The position numbers and the translations under genes were made by a program. Shown one piece after another: positions 10,701-56,080 of a stretch of DNA of 64,000 nt. The DNA is from Cliona cf. orientalis (Eukaryota; Porifera; Demospongiae; Clionaida; Clionaidae), in contig OZ005693.1 of NCBI GenBank assembly GCA_963930775.1, positions 868,001 through 932,000 on the forward strand, given 5' to 3'. The notes below the pieces were generated by a model. That model made no database searches. It worked only from the letters and a program-made list of their open reading frames with translations, and was not told where the DNA came from. Every line of letters starts with the position of its first letter. Position 1 is the stretch's first letter.

Positions 10701-11797
10701 GTTAAATCTAACTTCACGTCAGTGACATGTTAGTGTACCTTTGAGTACATGACAGGATAACTCTAATGCACACCTGCAATCCAAACAATCCTTAATTTTA
10801 GTTAATTGTTTATCTCATTGGATCGTCCTCATACTTCCCAGAGCGTGCTATATTATAGTGACATAGTGAAGTTCAGTTGACAATACTATCATGCTTGGAT
10901 ACATGGCAGGGTAGTCACCTTATTCATTCACGTAGCATAATAATAATATACACGGTTATAAGAATTATTCACCCATATGAACACATCTCCTTTCTTCCTC
11001 TCCCCCCCCCCCCCCCCCCCCCCCCCCCAAAATGATGTAGCCAATGGTGATGCACCTTGCCTGTGTCAACCTGCACATGAGTATGCCTGAGGCGCTGGCA
11101 GCTGCCACCATCAATGCAGCGGCTGCCCTCGGTCTCTCTGAGGACTATGGCTCCTTGGAGGAGGGGAAATGGGCAGACATGATCATCATCAATGCAAACA
11201 AGTGAGTGCACGTATACATGGCATTGTACATTATACTATATAGCCAGAAATATTGGCGGGAATTAGATTTGGCAGTTGAGCCCAAATCGCTTGGTACGGG
11301 ATCGCCATACGATATATGCAAGTAGGAGATTTTGGCGGATTTTAATTTGGCGATTGTAATATATATATAGACCGCCAAACTGCCAAATTTAATTCTCCGC
11401 CAAATTTTCCGGCTATACGGTACCCAGTAGACTAGTAGTATTATAATATTATTATCTTTACAAGTAACATCTCTTTTAATTAGATCCATCACTGCATGTT
11501 GTAGCTGGAAATTTGGTAACTGCCACTTGCGTGTGTATGTATGTATGGTGATCCCGTACCAAACTGCCAAATTTGAATCTGCCAATTTTTCCAGCGGCAA
11601 GTTTGGGACCAATCACCAGTTATTATTAATACCGGAGTAACTTAATTCCTGCCGATAGTACATTTGATTATTACGGGGTGCATCCATCTTTATGCAGGTG
11701 GGAGCACTTGGTGTATCAGTTTGGTTGCCATAGTGACATTGTTAAGTACGTTATCAAGGCAGGTAGAGTAGTGCATTCAAATGGAGAACAAAATTAA
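7754..11797 (+). CDS. AMDHD1: Imidazolonepropionase (amidohydrolase domain-containing protein 1)
   Basis: Third enzyme of histidine breakdown: hydrolyses 4-imidazolone-5-propanoate to N-formimino-L-glutamate, in the cytosol. Exons: 7754-8083, 8280-8557, 8634-8859, 10209-10371, 10479-10534, 11041-11201, 11698-11797; total 1,314 bp, 437 residues plus stop, close to the vertebrate length. The frame is continuous across all junctions. Family motifs seen: metal-binding [41 protein letters not shown] and [10 protein letters not shown]. The start is the ATG at 7754 ([13 protein letters not shown]), which aligns with the family N-terminus; an in-frame codon further up is less likely. Donor at exon 3 (GTCAAT) is weak but gives the conserved join [16 protein letters not shown]. 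Intron 3 is large because of mobile elements; intron 5 ends in a poly-C run just before the acceptor. AATAAA at 11966-11971 is a candidate polyadenylation signal. Convergent with PI3K gene A. Confidence 0.95.
8888..9119. mobile_element. MITE family 1, copy 1 (TACCGTATTTCTTC ends)
   Basis: About 232 bp in AMDHD1 intron 3. The left end taccatatttcttctaaaaa and the right end (ttttagaagaaatacggta) are inverted repeats of about 25 bp. A second copy lies at 62165-62387 with almost the same interior (for example ttcaacattctgtctgcgtg). No coding capacity, so a non-autonomous DNA transposon. Confidence 0.85.
9349..10104. mobile_element. MITE family 2 copy interrupted by a nested element
   Basis: The outer element starts taccataaatcgcgaatatt at 9349 and ends cacgatttacggta at 10104. 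An uninterrupted inverted-orientation copy at 61537-61727 shows the two halves belong together. Between 9481 and about 10044 a foreign segment is inserted; its ends are inverted repeats (accccgcgcgcatgcgcaa at 9481-9499 and gattgcgcaatgtgcgcgcg plus gggta ending at 10024). All lies in AMDHD1 intron 3. Confidence 0.75.
11003..11028. repeat. Poly-C tract next to a splice acceptor
   Basis: About 26 consecutive C just before the acceptor of AMDHD1 exon 6 (11041). It probably serves as, or extends, the polypyrimidine tract; length is likely variable and uncertain in assembly. Confidence 0.8.
11230..11610. repeat. Inverted-repeat-rich intronic segment
   Basis: Between AMDHD1 exons 6 and 7, phrases such as gccaaactgccaaattt and its complements (tttggcggatttta, ggcaagtttggga) recur in both orientations, with cttggtacgggatcgccata and atggtgatcccgtaccaa as a further inverted pair. 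It looks like a degraded foldback element. No open frame of note. Confidence 0.45.
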
Positions 11798-12069
11798 TCT
11801 GATTCATAATTTGTCATACTAGAGGGACTCAATCATGTAACAATCCTTCCCCAAAATATTTTCTCAATGTGAAAGTTAGCAGCTGCTTGTCTTTTAGCAA
11901 TGACGAAATAATATTATTTTTACATAAAAAAATTAACGATGAACCAGTGTAATGTTTGTGACCATAATAAATTAAGAGACAAAGACAGATGGACAGTTGG
12001 ACAAAATTTTTAAATGGATCAATATGATCACATCCTATTTTTAAATAATTTTGGTTACTAAAAATAGCT

Positions 12070-27222
<15,153 letters not shown>

Positions 27223-27538
27223 AGTGAAAGTAAATGGTTACTTAAGAACTATTCCGTGTAGTTGGACAGCTGCTGCCGCATTGCTGATAAGTGTAGCTAC
27301 TTATTAACTAGATCGTCAAAACAACGATTGAACGATATAATACAGACCGGATTGCAGGATGACCAGCTTTTTGTATGCGCTAGTTTTACTTGGAAGGTGT
27401 GGGCGGCTATCACCTCACAAAGGAACGCAAGGGGGTGGAGCTGATTATGCGTGTGCGCATGCGTAAAATTTACTCGCGCACACGCAATAACAAAATTTGA
27501 TAATGGGTAGGAATTTCATCATAAAAATTAATTATTGT
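27223..27538. promoter_or_regulatory. Spacer between PI3K B (3' end) and PI3K A (5' end)
   Basis: 316 bp between the B stop and the A start codon, so it must hold the B 3' UTR and the A promoter. TGCGCATGCG at 27454-27463 resembles an NRF-1 site, and a second CGCGCACACGC stretch follows at about 27475-27485. No coding frame is supported. Confidence 0.45.
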
Positions 27539-34986
<7,448 letters not shown>

Positions 34987-35120
34987 CGAAACATTCCAAG
35001 TGCGCAAGCGCGCGCTTGATGGGCGTGGCCGAAAATATCCAAAGAGGCGTGGTTTGAGCCGGCTAGCTCAGAGGCGTGGTACTGTATGTCTGAAGCTTTG
35101 TGCCGCCATCCAACTTCGTG
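34987..35120. promoter_or_regulatory. Bidirectional promoter of PI3K B and C
   Basis: Only 134 bp separate the two divergent start codons. It contains a palindrome CAAGCGCGCGCTTG (35005-35018) and three GC/CACCC-type boxes in one orientation: GGGCGTGG (35021-35028), AGGCGTGG (35045-35052) and AGGCGTGG (35072-35079), as bound by Sp/KLF proteins. No TATA box. If B starts at 34845 instead, the spacer is about 275 bp. Confidence 0.55.
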
Positions 35121-47183
<12,063 letters not shown>

Positions 47184-47622
47184 GAGCAGATCGTGCGATA
47201 TCAACTAATTCTTCTAATAATGAAAAGCAGCTGCCACCAACTTGTATAATAATAATATTTTTTATTATTATCAGCGTTTTATGTACATAATTATCCTTGT
47301 ATCAAGTATCTAATTTCATTTTTTAGTGTCACAGATTGAAATTTAAGTGTTGCCATAATATTATGAAATTTTCAATGATGTTTATATGCCCCCAGTGTTA
47401 TAATAATTATACCACCGACTACTATAGCTGGCTCCAATAATATCTCGTAATGCATAGGGCTTACCCCAATAATTATAATGCACAATATTGCAAAAGAGTG
47501 TGTCATGTAATATACTCTTGATTAAAAAAAACAACAACAAAAACACGTCTACGTAGGTAAAGATCGGCAAGAAGAGAACATTCATACATGTACAATGTCA
47601 TGTACAGCTTCACTTCAGCAGC
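47184..47622. other. Convergent 3' intergenic region of PI3K C and NCKIPSD
   Basis: About 440 bp of AT-rich sequence that must contain both 3' UTRs. Several AATAAT-like runs are present on both strands, but no single clear polyadenylation signal can be assigned. No coding content seen. Confidence 0.5.
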
Positions 47623-50600
47623 TCATAAATCGGTAACCTCCTCGAAGAGTCCAGGGTAGGAGGACCAGATCTCCTTTACGAGGTCGAGGTCCTTCGTTCC
47701 CTCGCTGCCTTCCTCGTGAGCTATCCTGTTGAGGCAAGCCGTGAGAGCCGACTGCCGGTGCTTGTGCTCCGAGTAGGGGGTGGAGCCGACGATACGACGG
47801 AGCAGCTCGAGGTTGTGGGTACGTACCTGTGTGTGTGAGTGGGGGGAGTGTGTGTGTGTGTGTGAATGCACAATGTATGTTGATCGTTTTATGCTAATGG
47901 AATGCAAGGTTAAAAAATAATTATGATTTTAACTTTTGCATAATTTTCTGGTATAAGTTGTCATCGTCTACACTAAGATACATACAATTCCTAGAACGGG
48001 CATTTCTTGCGCTAATTAGTTGCATTTTATTAGCATAAAAACGGTACTCTCTCTCCCTCTCTCTGCCTTACCTCATCTCCTTGGCTGAGATCTGTCAGTT
48101 GCCTGGCAACGATATCGATGAGCACCATCATGTCCGTTGTGTAGAACATGCTTGATGTCGAGGTGTCATGGAACACGTCCAGGAGGAACTTTGTCATGGA
48201 ATCGGGACAGCATGGCTCCGCTATAGCCACTGGATCCTCTGTGGGAGAAGAAAGAATCGATTAAAATTTGTATTAGTACACACTGTATGTACCGCTCAGT
48301 ATTTGCACACAGCTATAATAATATTATTAATTTAAATACCTCCTCTGTTGATGATGAACATGAGTTTCTCACTGAAGTTGCGAGGGTTGGGTCGCTGCCT
48401 GAGGGCCTTCATCACCAGATTGGTGGAAGGATCTGCATGTACATGTACATGCACATGTATGTCAAGATACGGCAATACACCAGATATCTCTCTCCCTCCC
48501 CCCTCAATTGATCTCTCTCCCTCACGAACACCCCTCCTACCTGTGAAGTGTTGGTTGAAAGACAGTATCATGTTGAGGAAGGCATCCGGGACCTGGTCCT
48601 CCTCATCTTCCTCTGGCGGGCTCTCTATGCAGTCCAGCAGGAACAACACATACTCCTCATCCCATTGGTCTGCAGGATCGATATAGTCACATGATTGGTC
48701 ACATGACTGGTCACATGTTATATGTGTATCTAGACTCACCGTAGACAGGTAGTGGTACAGCCTCAGCCGTGGAGAAGATCATTGTGNNNNNNNNNNNNNN
48801 NNNNNNNNNNNNNNNNNNNNNNNNNNNNNNNNNNNNNNNNNNNNNNNNNNNNNNNNNNNNNNNNNNNNNNNNNNNNNNNNNNNNNNNNNNNNNNNNNNNN
48901 NNNNNNNNNNNNNNNNNNNNNNNNNNNNNNNNNNNNNNNNNNNNNNNNNNNNNNNNNNNNNNNNNNNNNNNNNNNNNNNNNNNNNNGAAAGATAATCGAT
49001 GGTTTTTGGTAATTATTACAGGGGCGGGGAGGGAAGGAGAGAGAGAGAGAGAGAGGGAGAGAAACGTCTTACTCTAGAGTGCTCTGGTCAGCTGTGTAGA
49101 ATCCTCCCTGGGCTGCGGCTGCCTCATGGAGGCGTTGGATATTCGAGTCAATGGACTTCAGCACCTCAGTAAGAGCCTGAGGGATACAAGAAAAAAAAAC
49201 TCATAGCAGCCGTACATTTCAGAAATTCTAAGAAGGAGGGGGGGGGGGGGATTCAACCTTAGCCTAGGGGGATCCTTGTGCTCCCACCCTCCAAATACAT
49301 AACGTCCCTGGTTAATTAACCAATTAGTTAATTAATGGGGACTTACCCCACTGTCATCTATTCCTCCGTTAGCCTGTGGTGCTGTGTGTCCGTCCAGGAG
49401 ATCAGTCGCCTTCTGCTCTTGAGCCGTGTCTAGTTTATCGATGTAGTTGACGGGCACGAGCCCTTCTTTCCCTGAATGGCCGCGCATCATCCACCAAGAC
49501 ACATCCGTCTTATCAACAAGATACAGCTACAGTGGAAATGATTATATATTATTTATTTACTCTTGATATAAAATTTAATGATGTATAAATATGAAATGTG
49601 ATAAGAGATATTACGAGTGAATTATAGAATATTGTTTGAGAAACTTCACATAATATGTGTACATGTACCTCAATAACTCCGAAAGAAATGTATGAGCATT
49701 TATTGGCCATCACCTAGCAACCAAAGTTTTTATAGGCAAATTGCCGGCCACCACAGGGGTGTGGGTGATCATAGGGTAGGCCAATGATGAGAGGGGGTCA
49801 TGGGCCAATAAGACAGTTACAAGACCTTAATTGGGGTGCATTCGACCATGCATCTCATGCACCCCAATTAAGGTCTTGTAACTATAACGTACGTGTACAT
49901 GTACATGTATATATGCACACTCACTGCATTGAAAACTTGTTAAGATGGCCACTTAAATAGCTAATTGTCTGACAAATATCAATTGTTCTGTGATTGTCTG
50001 CCATTAGTGAAAACTACTGTGGGTGGACAATTAGTGGAGAAGCCATCACAATGGACACTCCCACCTAGCAGACACAAGCACCATCCCTTCCACAGTCCAG
50101 GTACCGAGAATAATAATATGGATAAAATTTTTTTATTTGCTCAGAGATTTTTTGCATGGGCCATCCCTACATTAATAGTGCTATGAAGGACAGGGTTTCG
50201 GATTGTAGAGGTCAAGCATTTCGAACTTTCAAGCCCACAGGCTTTATTTGCATACATTGTGGCTCAGAAATCCTTTGAATCAATTATCACAGCATGAGCC
50301 GATCGAAGATGGGTACACTCTCTGTGTCGTCAAATCGAGGTATTGTCTTACTGAGCGATTAATCACAAAATACCACGATCACCGAAATTTCAAAATCTCC
50401 CGTCACTAGTGAATATAATATTATTATACCCGAGCAGGTCAGCCAAAGATGTAAATGTATGTATGTACAGATACAATGAACAATATATTAACAATAAATA
50501 TTACTAAGTCTTAACCAGGCATCACAAAAATAGCCTTACAAGATCAGAGAATCCCAAACAGGATATGGAGATGGTCACATGCCACAGTATAAACATGCAA

Positions 50601-52192
50601 AATAAATCCATAATAATAATATGCATGTTGTATAATGCAGTTTATGTACAAGAATGCTACATTTATGGATTTGGGGGGATGGGGGGCAGTAGCATGGCTT
50701 GAAGAAATCACGACCAAATGCAACAGAAGTATTTTGAAAAAGTCCCTATATACATGCGATGCTCACGAGCATGTACATGTACATGCATACACGCTATAAT
50801 TACAATTTCATGCATAGAACAGCGTCGCTATGACGATGTAAGAATACTTCATAGCAACAGGCTCGATATAGAGATAAAGACTATTATGTAGGGAGCAAAG
50901 AATTTGAATTTTATTAACTTATTTAATGCACTAGTCTAATCAAGTAAACATTTATGCAAGGAGGCATAAGCGTATGTAAGAAAGTAGATATAACTAATAC
51001 TTTGTGTAGGGAGGCGTCAGCTAAACAAGACCTTCTTCTTGCTTAAAGGCAAGATACCCTCTCTCTCTCTCTCCCTTCTCTCTCTCTCCCTCCCTTCTCT
51101 CTCTCTCTCTCTCTCTCTTCCTTTTTTAAACCCTGAGCATCAACACAGCTCCATAGTTAGAGACACTCCACCAGGAAATACATCCTCAAACCATTCTAAA
51201 CAGTCTTGAGAGCCTAACATAGCAATAATACTAGTACAACAGGCATCATCATTACACAAAGTTACGTAGCTGAAGTAAGCTATTTCAAGTTTGTGTATGG
51301 ATGAGTGCAGTATATGTGACACTGGGTTGAAGGGTTGGTCTGATATTGTCAACCTACATGTACTAACCTTCAAACCATTCTGTATAGTCATAATCTCATA
51401 CATGTAAGGTCATGTGTATGGCAGGTCGTTCCAGTATCAGCATGCATATGTGCATTGCTGCTTTATTAGGGGGCGAGTGTGTTATTTTCTGTCATAGTTG
51501 GCATGACTGAATAGGGAAACGGTGGCTAGCCAGCCCATGGGACCTGGCTGCCATGTGGAGAACATATGCCCCTCTCTCTTTCCATACACCTACTTCAAAG
51601 TGACCAGCCACTCTAGGCTACAGCATTCAACATCAAAATGCCGAGTTGGCACTTTGTAGACGGCAATTAAAGTACATATGTGTTTACACTGGGCCTGGTG
51701 TAGCCCGTGAATCGTATCCATGTTAGATTTTTGTATAAGTTAAGTGGAACTTCTCTCTAGCTCTCTCCGCTGCACAGAGAGATACCATTAGCAATGCAAG
51801 AAGCTCTTCCTTTCAAAAGTATCCATGAAAGAAAGTGTCCACATTTCGAGTGGTTCTTCTTAATTTCACAGATTCTAAAGGTTTCCATAAGTAGTATGTA
51901 AAACTACGTTTATTGGAAGCTATGTCTGTCGTACATGCACTTATCGTTCTTTAGCGATGGTAGTATGAAAAACAGTGAAAACAAGTGATGTGACATGGAG
52001 GCTGAATGGAACCCTCTGCCCAGGCCATGGTATGCTCAACAACGGCCGCTTGTTTCGCGACAAACAGAAAACATGAAACTATAGCTGAGGACAATATTTA
52101 GGAAGCTCTTCTAATAGCACAGCAGATGGATAGCTTTAGGATCTAATTCTACATGCACAATGTAGCTTTATTATTGACTGTAACTATAAGAC

Positions 52193-52223
<31 letters not shown>

Positions 52224-52899
52224 CCTCTCCCCTCAAGTGTTTTGACATCAAGCCTATCCATCTACACAAGTATCCCATATACACACAAAAGATAAGGCAT
52301 ACATTATGCCAATGTATTGTACATGTATTAAATACAACAATATGGTACATCAATTTTGTAAATATCCATGTATACTGTCGAGAGGCAGTTAGTAAGCTCA
52401 TACCAGGCTCAATGATCCTTACAGAAACACAGCAACACTGGATAAGCACTGTGCATCGCCATCTAGCTATAGCTGCATGTACACCAACTGACCGACAGTT
52501 TGCATAGAGTATTGGTCACTGACGCAAAACGATACTAAACTGACTACACGTTATTATTAATTTTTGTTATGATGATATTATTGTATACATGTGTTGAGCA
52601 TGGGATATGATTGAGAAAGGCCTAAACACATCAACATACCGTTTCGCCATGTTTGAAGCTAAGCTGGCTGTCGTTCTGAGCAGTGTAGTCGTAGAGAGTA
52701 GTGTAGACCGCTGACTTGGTCACAGCGCCCTCAGGCCTCACCTGGAGGGGGAGAGAAAGAGAGAGAGCTAGAATTAAGCCTTTCAATAATTATTACTGGA
52801 CAGATGGTGCTAAAATTAAATTATTTGCAGGTGTCACCTCAATTTACAATCATTTATAATTATTGACACTCCTTAGAAGTTGGACAATAATTATTAGCA

Positions 52900-52932
<33 letters not shown>

Positions 52933-53128
52933 GACACAGATCTACCTCGCAGGCTCCGACATAGTTGACTGGTACGAGCCCCTTTTCTCCGCTGGGAGAC
53001 CTCACCATCCACCAGTCAGCACTCGTCTTGCTCACCAGCGTGAATTGGTCGCCTTTCTTGAAGGTGAGCACCCCCTCCCCGCTCCCTGAGAAGTCGTAGA
53101 GTGCTTTGAACTGTCCTCCAGCCGACAT
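47623..53128 (-). CDS. NCKIPSD: NCKIPSD/SPIN90-like Arp2/3 regulator with two SH3 domains (interrupted by an assembly gap)
   Basis: SPIN90/NCKIPSD binds Nck and N-WASP and activates Arp2/3 to seed linear actin filaments. Exons seen: 53128-52946 (SH3-1), 52741-52640 and 49526-49347 (SH3-2), 49176-49073, then a 200-N gap (48986-48787) that cuts an exon ending at 48740, followed by 48669-48541, 48432-48340, 48238-48072 and 47826-47623 (stop). SH3-1: KALYDFSGS, FKKGDQF, DWWMVRSPSGEKGLVPVNYV. SH3-2: TLYDYTAQND, LSFKHGE, VSWWMMRGHSGKEGLVPVNY. The C-terminal part matches the SPIN90 helical (armadillo-like) domain: MKALRQRPNPRNFSEKLMFI, FYTTDMMVLIDIVARQL, HNLELLRRIVGSTPYSEHKH. Vertebrate SPIN90 has a single N-terminal SH3. 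The middle, which should include the Pro-rich part and the start of the helical domain, is missing in the gap, so 200 N is probably not the true size. Start is the ATG at 53128, eight codons before the SH3 ALYDF motif. Confidence 0.88.
48787..48986. other. Assembly gap (200 N)
   Basis: Exactly 200 N inside NCKIPSD. Round size suggests a placeholder. The exon whose 3' part is 48786-48740 is truncated by it, and at least part of the central coding region is lost. Confidence 0.99.
49527..52639. other. 3.1-kb intron splitting the second SH3 domain of NCKIPSD
   Basis: No supported exon. It contains a near-perfect foldback at 49815-49883, TC-rich tracts at 51057-51120 and 52195-52228, and otherwise AT-rich sequence. 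Open frames such as 51140-51403 and 52171-52449 have no recognisable content. Confidence 0.5.
49815..49883. repeat. Perfect 27-bp inverted repeat (hairpin)
   Basis: Left arm 49815-49841 starts agttacaagaccttaattgg, right arm 49857-49883 is its exact reverse complement, with a 15-base loop. It lies in the long NCKIPSD intron. Confidence 0.9.
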
Positions 53129-53600
53129 AACTGATTTTAGATCTGTCTTTCTCTGCCGCGCGGCTAGGCTGGCTATAGCTAAGTCGCAAATCTTTGAAGA
53201 TTGTAGCTAGAAGGTTCAGTAGCTTGTCAATGTACGGTGATGGTGATTTTCTTTCGTTTCAGGATATCCAAAGAAACACACGACATCAATCACACGTAAT
53301 AGGGGCGTCCGACGTCCACGTATCATCGATCGGTGGCAGCTGGCTATCGATTTGTGGCTAACGTCGATCGACTTCTCCTACGTGCCTCTTGGATCTGTCT
53401 CCTTCGTGAGTTTCAATGGCTTGACACTCGAAATCGATCGTCCCCCCCACACGCACACGCACACTAATGAATCTCCCACGAGGATTCGATATTAATTGAC
53501 CGCACAGCGTGCACACAAATTATATTATAGCATAGCTAGCGACAAAGTGAACATGAATGAAATCAATAATGACGTGATAGAAATTGATCGGGAAATCCCC
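53129..53600. other. Intergenic region between CDC123 (3') and NCKIPSD (5')
   Basis: About 470 bp. The right part must contain the CDC123 3' UTR, the left part the NCKIPSD promoter and 5' UTR. A (CA/CG)n run lies at about 53448-53464. No coding frame and no clear TATA box. Confidence 0.5.
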
Positions 53601-56080
53601 TCAGCCAGCTGACTCCGCCCCTTCATCTTTTTCCAATTCCCTCTCCAGCTCCAAGGCATATTGCTGCAGATCGATATGAACAATTTTATTTATCTCTCTC
53701 TCTCTCTCTCAGCTGCTGAACTGACTTACGCTTTTGAATAGATCAACAAACTTATCGATATCTTCACCACTGCTTAGGTCAACAACGTCCTATATAAAGA
53801 GAGACAAAAATTATCATGGACACATGGTAGCCTTGCCCCCAGGCCCTCTCCTCACAATAATTATTATACAAGCTTGGAGGGCCTGGGAATGAGGCTAGAT
53901 ATAGATAGATACTGTACATCCACGGTCAGTATTGTCTTGTCTAGATTTAATCACCTTTGGTAGCCTGAAGCTCTGTAGGTCAGAAGGTTGGATAGACTCA
54001 CCGTCCACTATTCTAAACACTGGTAACAGCTGCTGCCAGAAATCTAAATCTCCACCAATAGCAGCACCACCATTACAACATCTACCATGGTCACTGCTAT
54101 CATTATGGTGAGGAGTGTGGTTGGGGGGAGGGGGAGAGGGGAGAGATGATGAAAGATTGTCTGTGGATTTGTTTGGAGTCAGTAGTTCTTCCCAGGAGAA
54201 GAGCAGAGGGTCAGTGGCGGGACAGTAGGGGTTGAAGTCAATCAGTAGGAATTTATTCTGCAAAACGAGAGAGAGGGAGTATAACATAATTATAGCAAAT
54301 TTATAAATTATTCCGGTGGGATGTTATGATAAGCAAAAGAGCATATATACCTGATTCACTCTGTAGATATCAAAAACATCTGGAAAAAAAAAAAACAAAT
54401 TATTATGGCATTCTCTAAACTATTGGATGGCAATAAACTTTGGTACTAAATGCATTCTCAAAATCGCCTATATAGTGTAGCTCTTAATTGTACAAACAAG
54501 CCAATTGCATAGTTACTGGCTGTCTGGACTCACAGTTGGCGCTGGGAAACTTCTTGGCGATTTTCTTTCCAAAGAAGGCGATTATTTCCCCCCTGATCTT
54601 CTCCCTGTTGTCAGCCAAGTGTCTGTAGTAAGCACAGTGCTGCCTCTGGCAGATGCCTAGACAAGATAAAAATCACCAACCATAATTACTGTTATAGCCC
54701 CACCCCCAGGCCCTCCCAGCTTTTCAATGTCCCACCTTTCTTGTGAAAGCTGAGAGGGCCTGGGGACGAAGCTAAAATTAATATAATATTTGTCATGCCC
54801 TAGCTAAAACTTTAACGATGTGATATAGTTACTGACCTATGAGCTGGTGTTGATGGACGAAACATCGAAATTCAGAGGAAGGATAAATTTCCAACCACTT
54901 TCTCAGGCACAACTGAAGATAAGAAAAAAAGCAGCTGTATTGGCGACCTTTACCAGATATATACCCCTTACGGTGTAACGCATCTTCACTGGCACATCTT
55001 GCTCTTTATCTATTGCATTGGAGTCCTCTTCTTTGCAATAATCGAATCTGATTCAGAGTTAGAGTAACATAATAAAATATTAATACTGTCTCGGTATCTC
55101 CGCTTGCTTAAGCTTACATTCTTGTCAAATCGTGAGCTATGAAATCCGAGCTTTTTAGCAATAGAAAGATTTCTGCAGGACAACTGCACCGTAGGGAGTT
55201 CCCAGGAGATATCCAGGTAGCATCCTAGAGATGACATGGAAAGTGAGGTCCCTCTCTGTCTCTCTCTCACACACACACACCTCACCCTTGGTGAACTCCA
55301 GTTGAGTTTTGGCAGCACAGATCCTCCTAGAGATTCAATGGCTGAGGAAATCTGCTGAGTCAGCTCCGGAAATGATGGCACAGGTTCATTCTCTTCATCA
55401 CTCTCGCCATCCCCTCCTCCCTCATCACCCCAATCCTCCTGCAATTACCAACAATATAATAATATGTCCAGATCATTATTTAAGGGCAGGCATATAGAGC
55501 ACATCTGCTGTGATGACCCAACCTTGCCATAATGTACCATTTGGAGCTTGAATTAGGTGCCATACATGGTGACCACTATATATTACACACAGTATGTACT
55601 ATTAAAACTCTCCTTACTTGTTCACTCTCTGAAGAGAAGCAGCTGTCTTGATCATGAGTCACTAGCACTGGGAGGCTGCAGCTGGTGACAACAAAGGAAT
55701 CAGGCAAGCACCAAATCTGCACAAAATTTTTAAGTATTGGAGTTTACTCTTGAGGCAGAAAGCAGCCATCACTGTTCAGGTAGTTGATGAACTCTTGTGA
55801 AAGGTCGATTAGAACGCTACAGATAGAGCATGAGGGTGCAAAATGTGGATTATATGCTTTCTTAGTGATTTTTAGGCCAGTCACGTTTTGATAGTGATGT
55901 CCTTGAACCGATCATACCAGCTCGGGAGAGCACACTGAAGAATCTGAAGGATTTGTGATCAAAAAAATCACAATAGCTAATAGATCTAGAAATTTACTGC
56001 ATATTTTATACCTCTTCCCTAGTGATTTGTAGCTCTGGCGCCGCACTGGGGGCAGTAGGTGAGTCAGATACCGATGCCAT
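53601..56080 (-). CDS. CDC123: CDC123, eIF2 assembly factor (D123 family)
   Basis: ATP-grasp-fold protein that binds eIF2-gamma and promotes assembly of the eIF2 translation-initiation complex in the cytosol. 13 exons: 56080-56012, 55943-55885, 55816-55748, 55681-55618, 55438-55286, 55224-55118, 55047-54972, 54912-54837, 54656-54534, 54379-54351, 54257-53955, 53789-53730, 53663-53601; 1,251 bp, 416 residues. Family motifs seen: [15 protein letters not shown], acidic linker then [66 protein letters not shown]-like VFDIYRVNQ, and the metal/ATP-binding LIDFNPY with [10 protein letters not shown] Ser/Pro/His-rich loop (about 40 residues) after SWEELL makes it longer than the roughly 340-residue human protein. 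The exon 55681-55618 acceptor was chosen because the upstream AG gives a stop in the required phase. Exon 2 could start 9 bases later. Confidence 0.93.
53828..53897. mobile_element. Short foldback element (TAGCCTNGNCCCCAGGC family), copy 1
   Basis: 70 bp in a CDC123 intron. Left end tagccttgcccccaggccct and right end agggcctgggaatgaggcta are inverted repeats. Copy 2 lies at 54695-54774 in another CDC123 intron, and a shorter relative at 43201-43248. Confidence 0.7.
54695..54774. mobile_element. Short foldback element, copy 2
   Basis: 80 bp with ends tagccccacccccaggccct and agggcctggggacgaagcta as inverted repeats. Same family as 53828-53897. Non-coding. Confidence 0.7.

Noticed and set aside
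55682..55723. An earlier acceptor for CDC123 exon 4 at about 55724
   Set aside because: It is a good AG, but in the phase set by exon 3 it meets a stop; the downstream AG after a strong pyrimidine tract keeps the frame.
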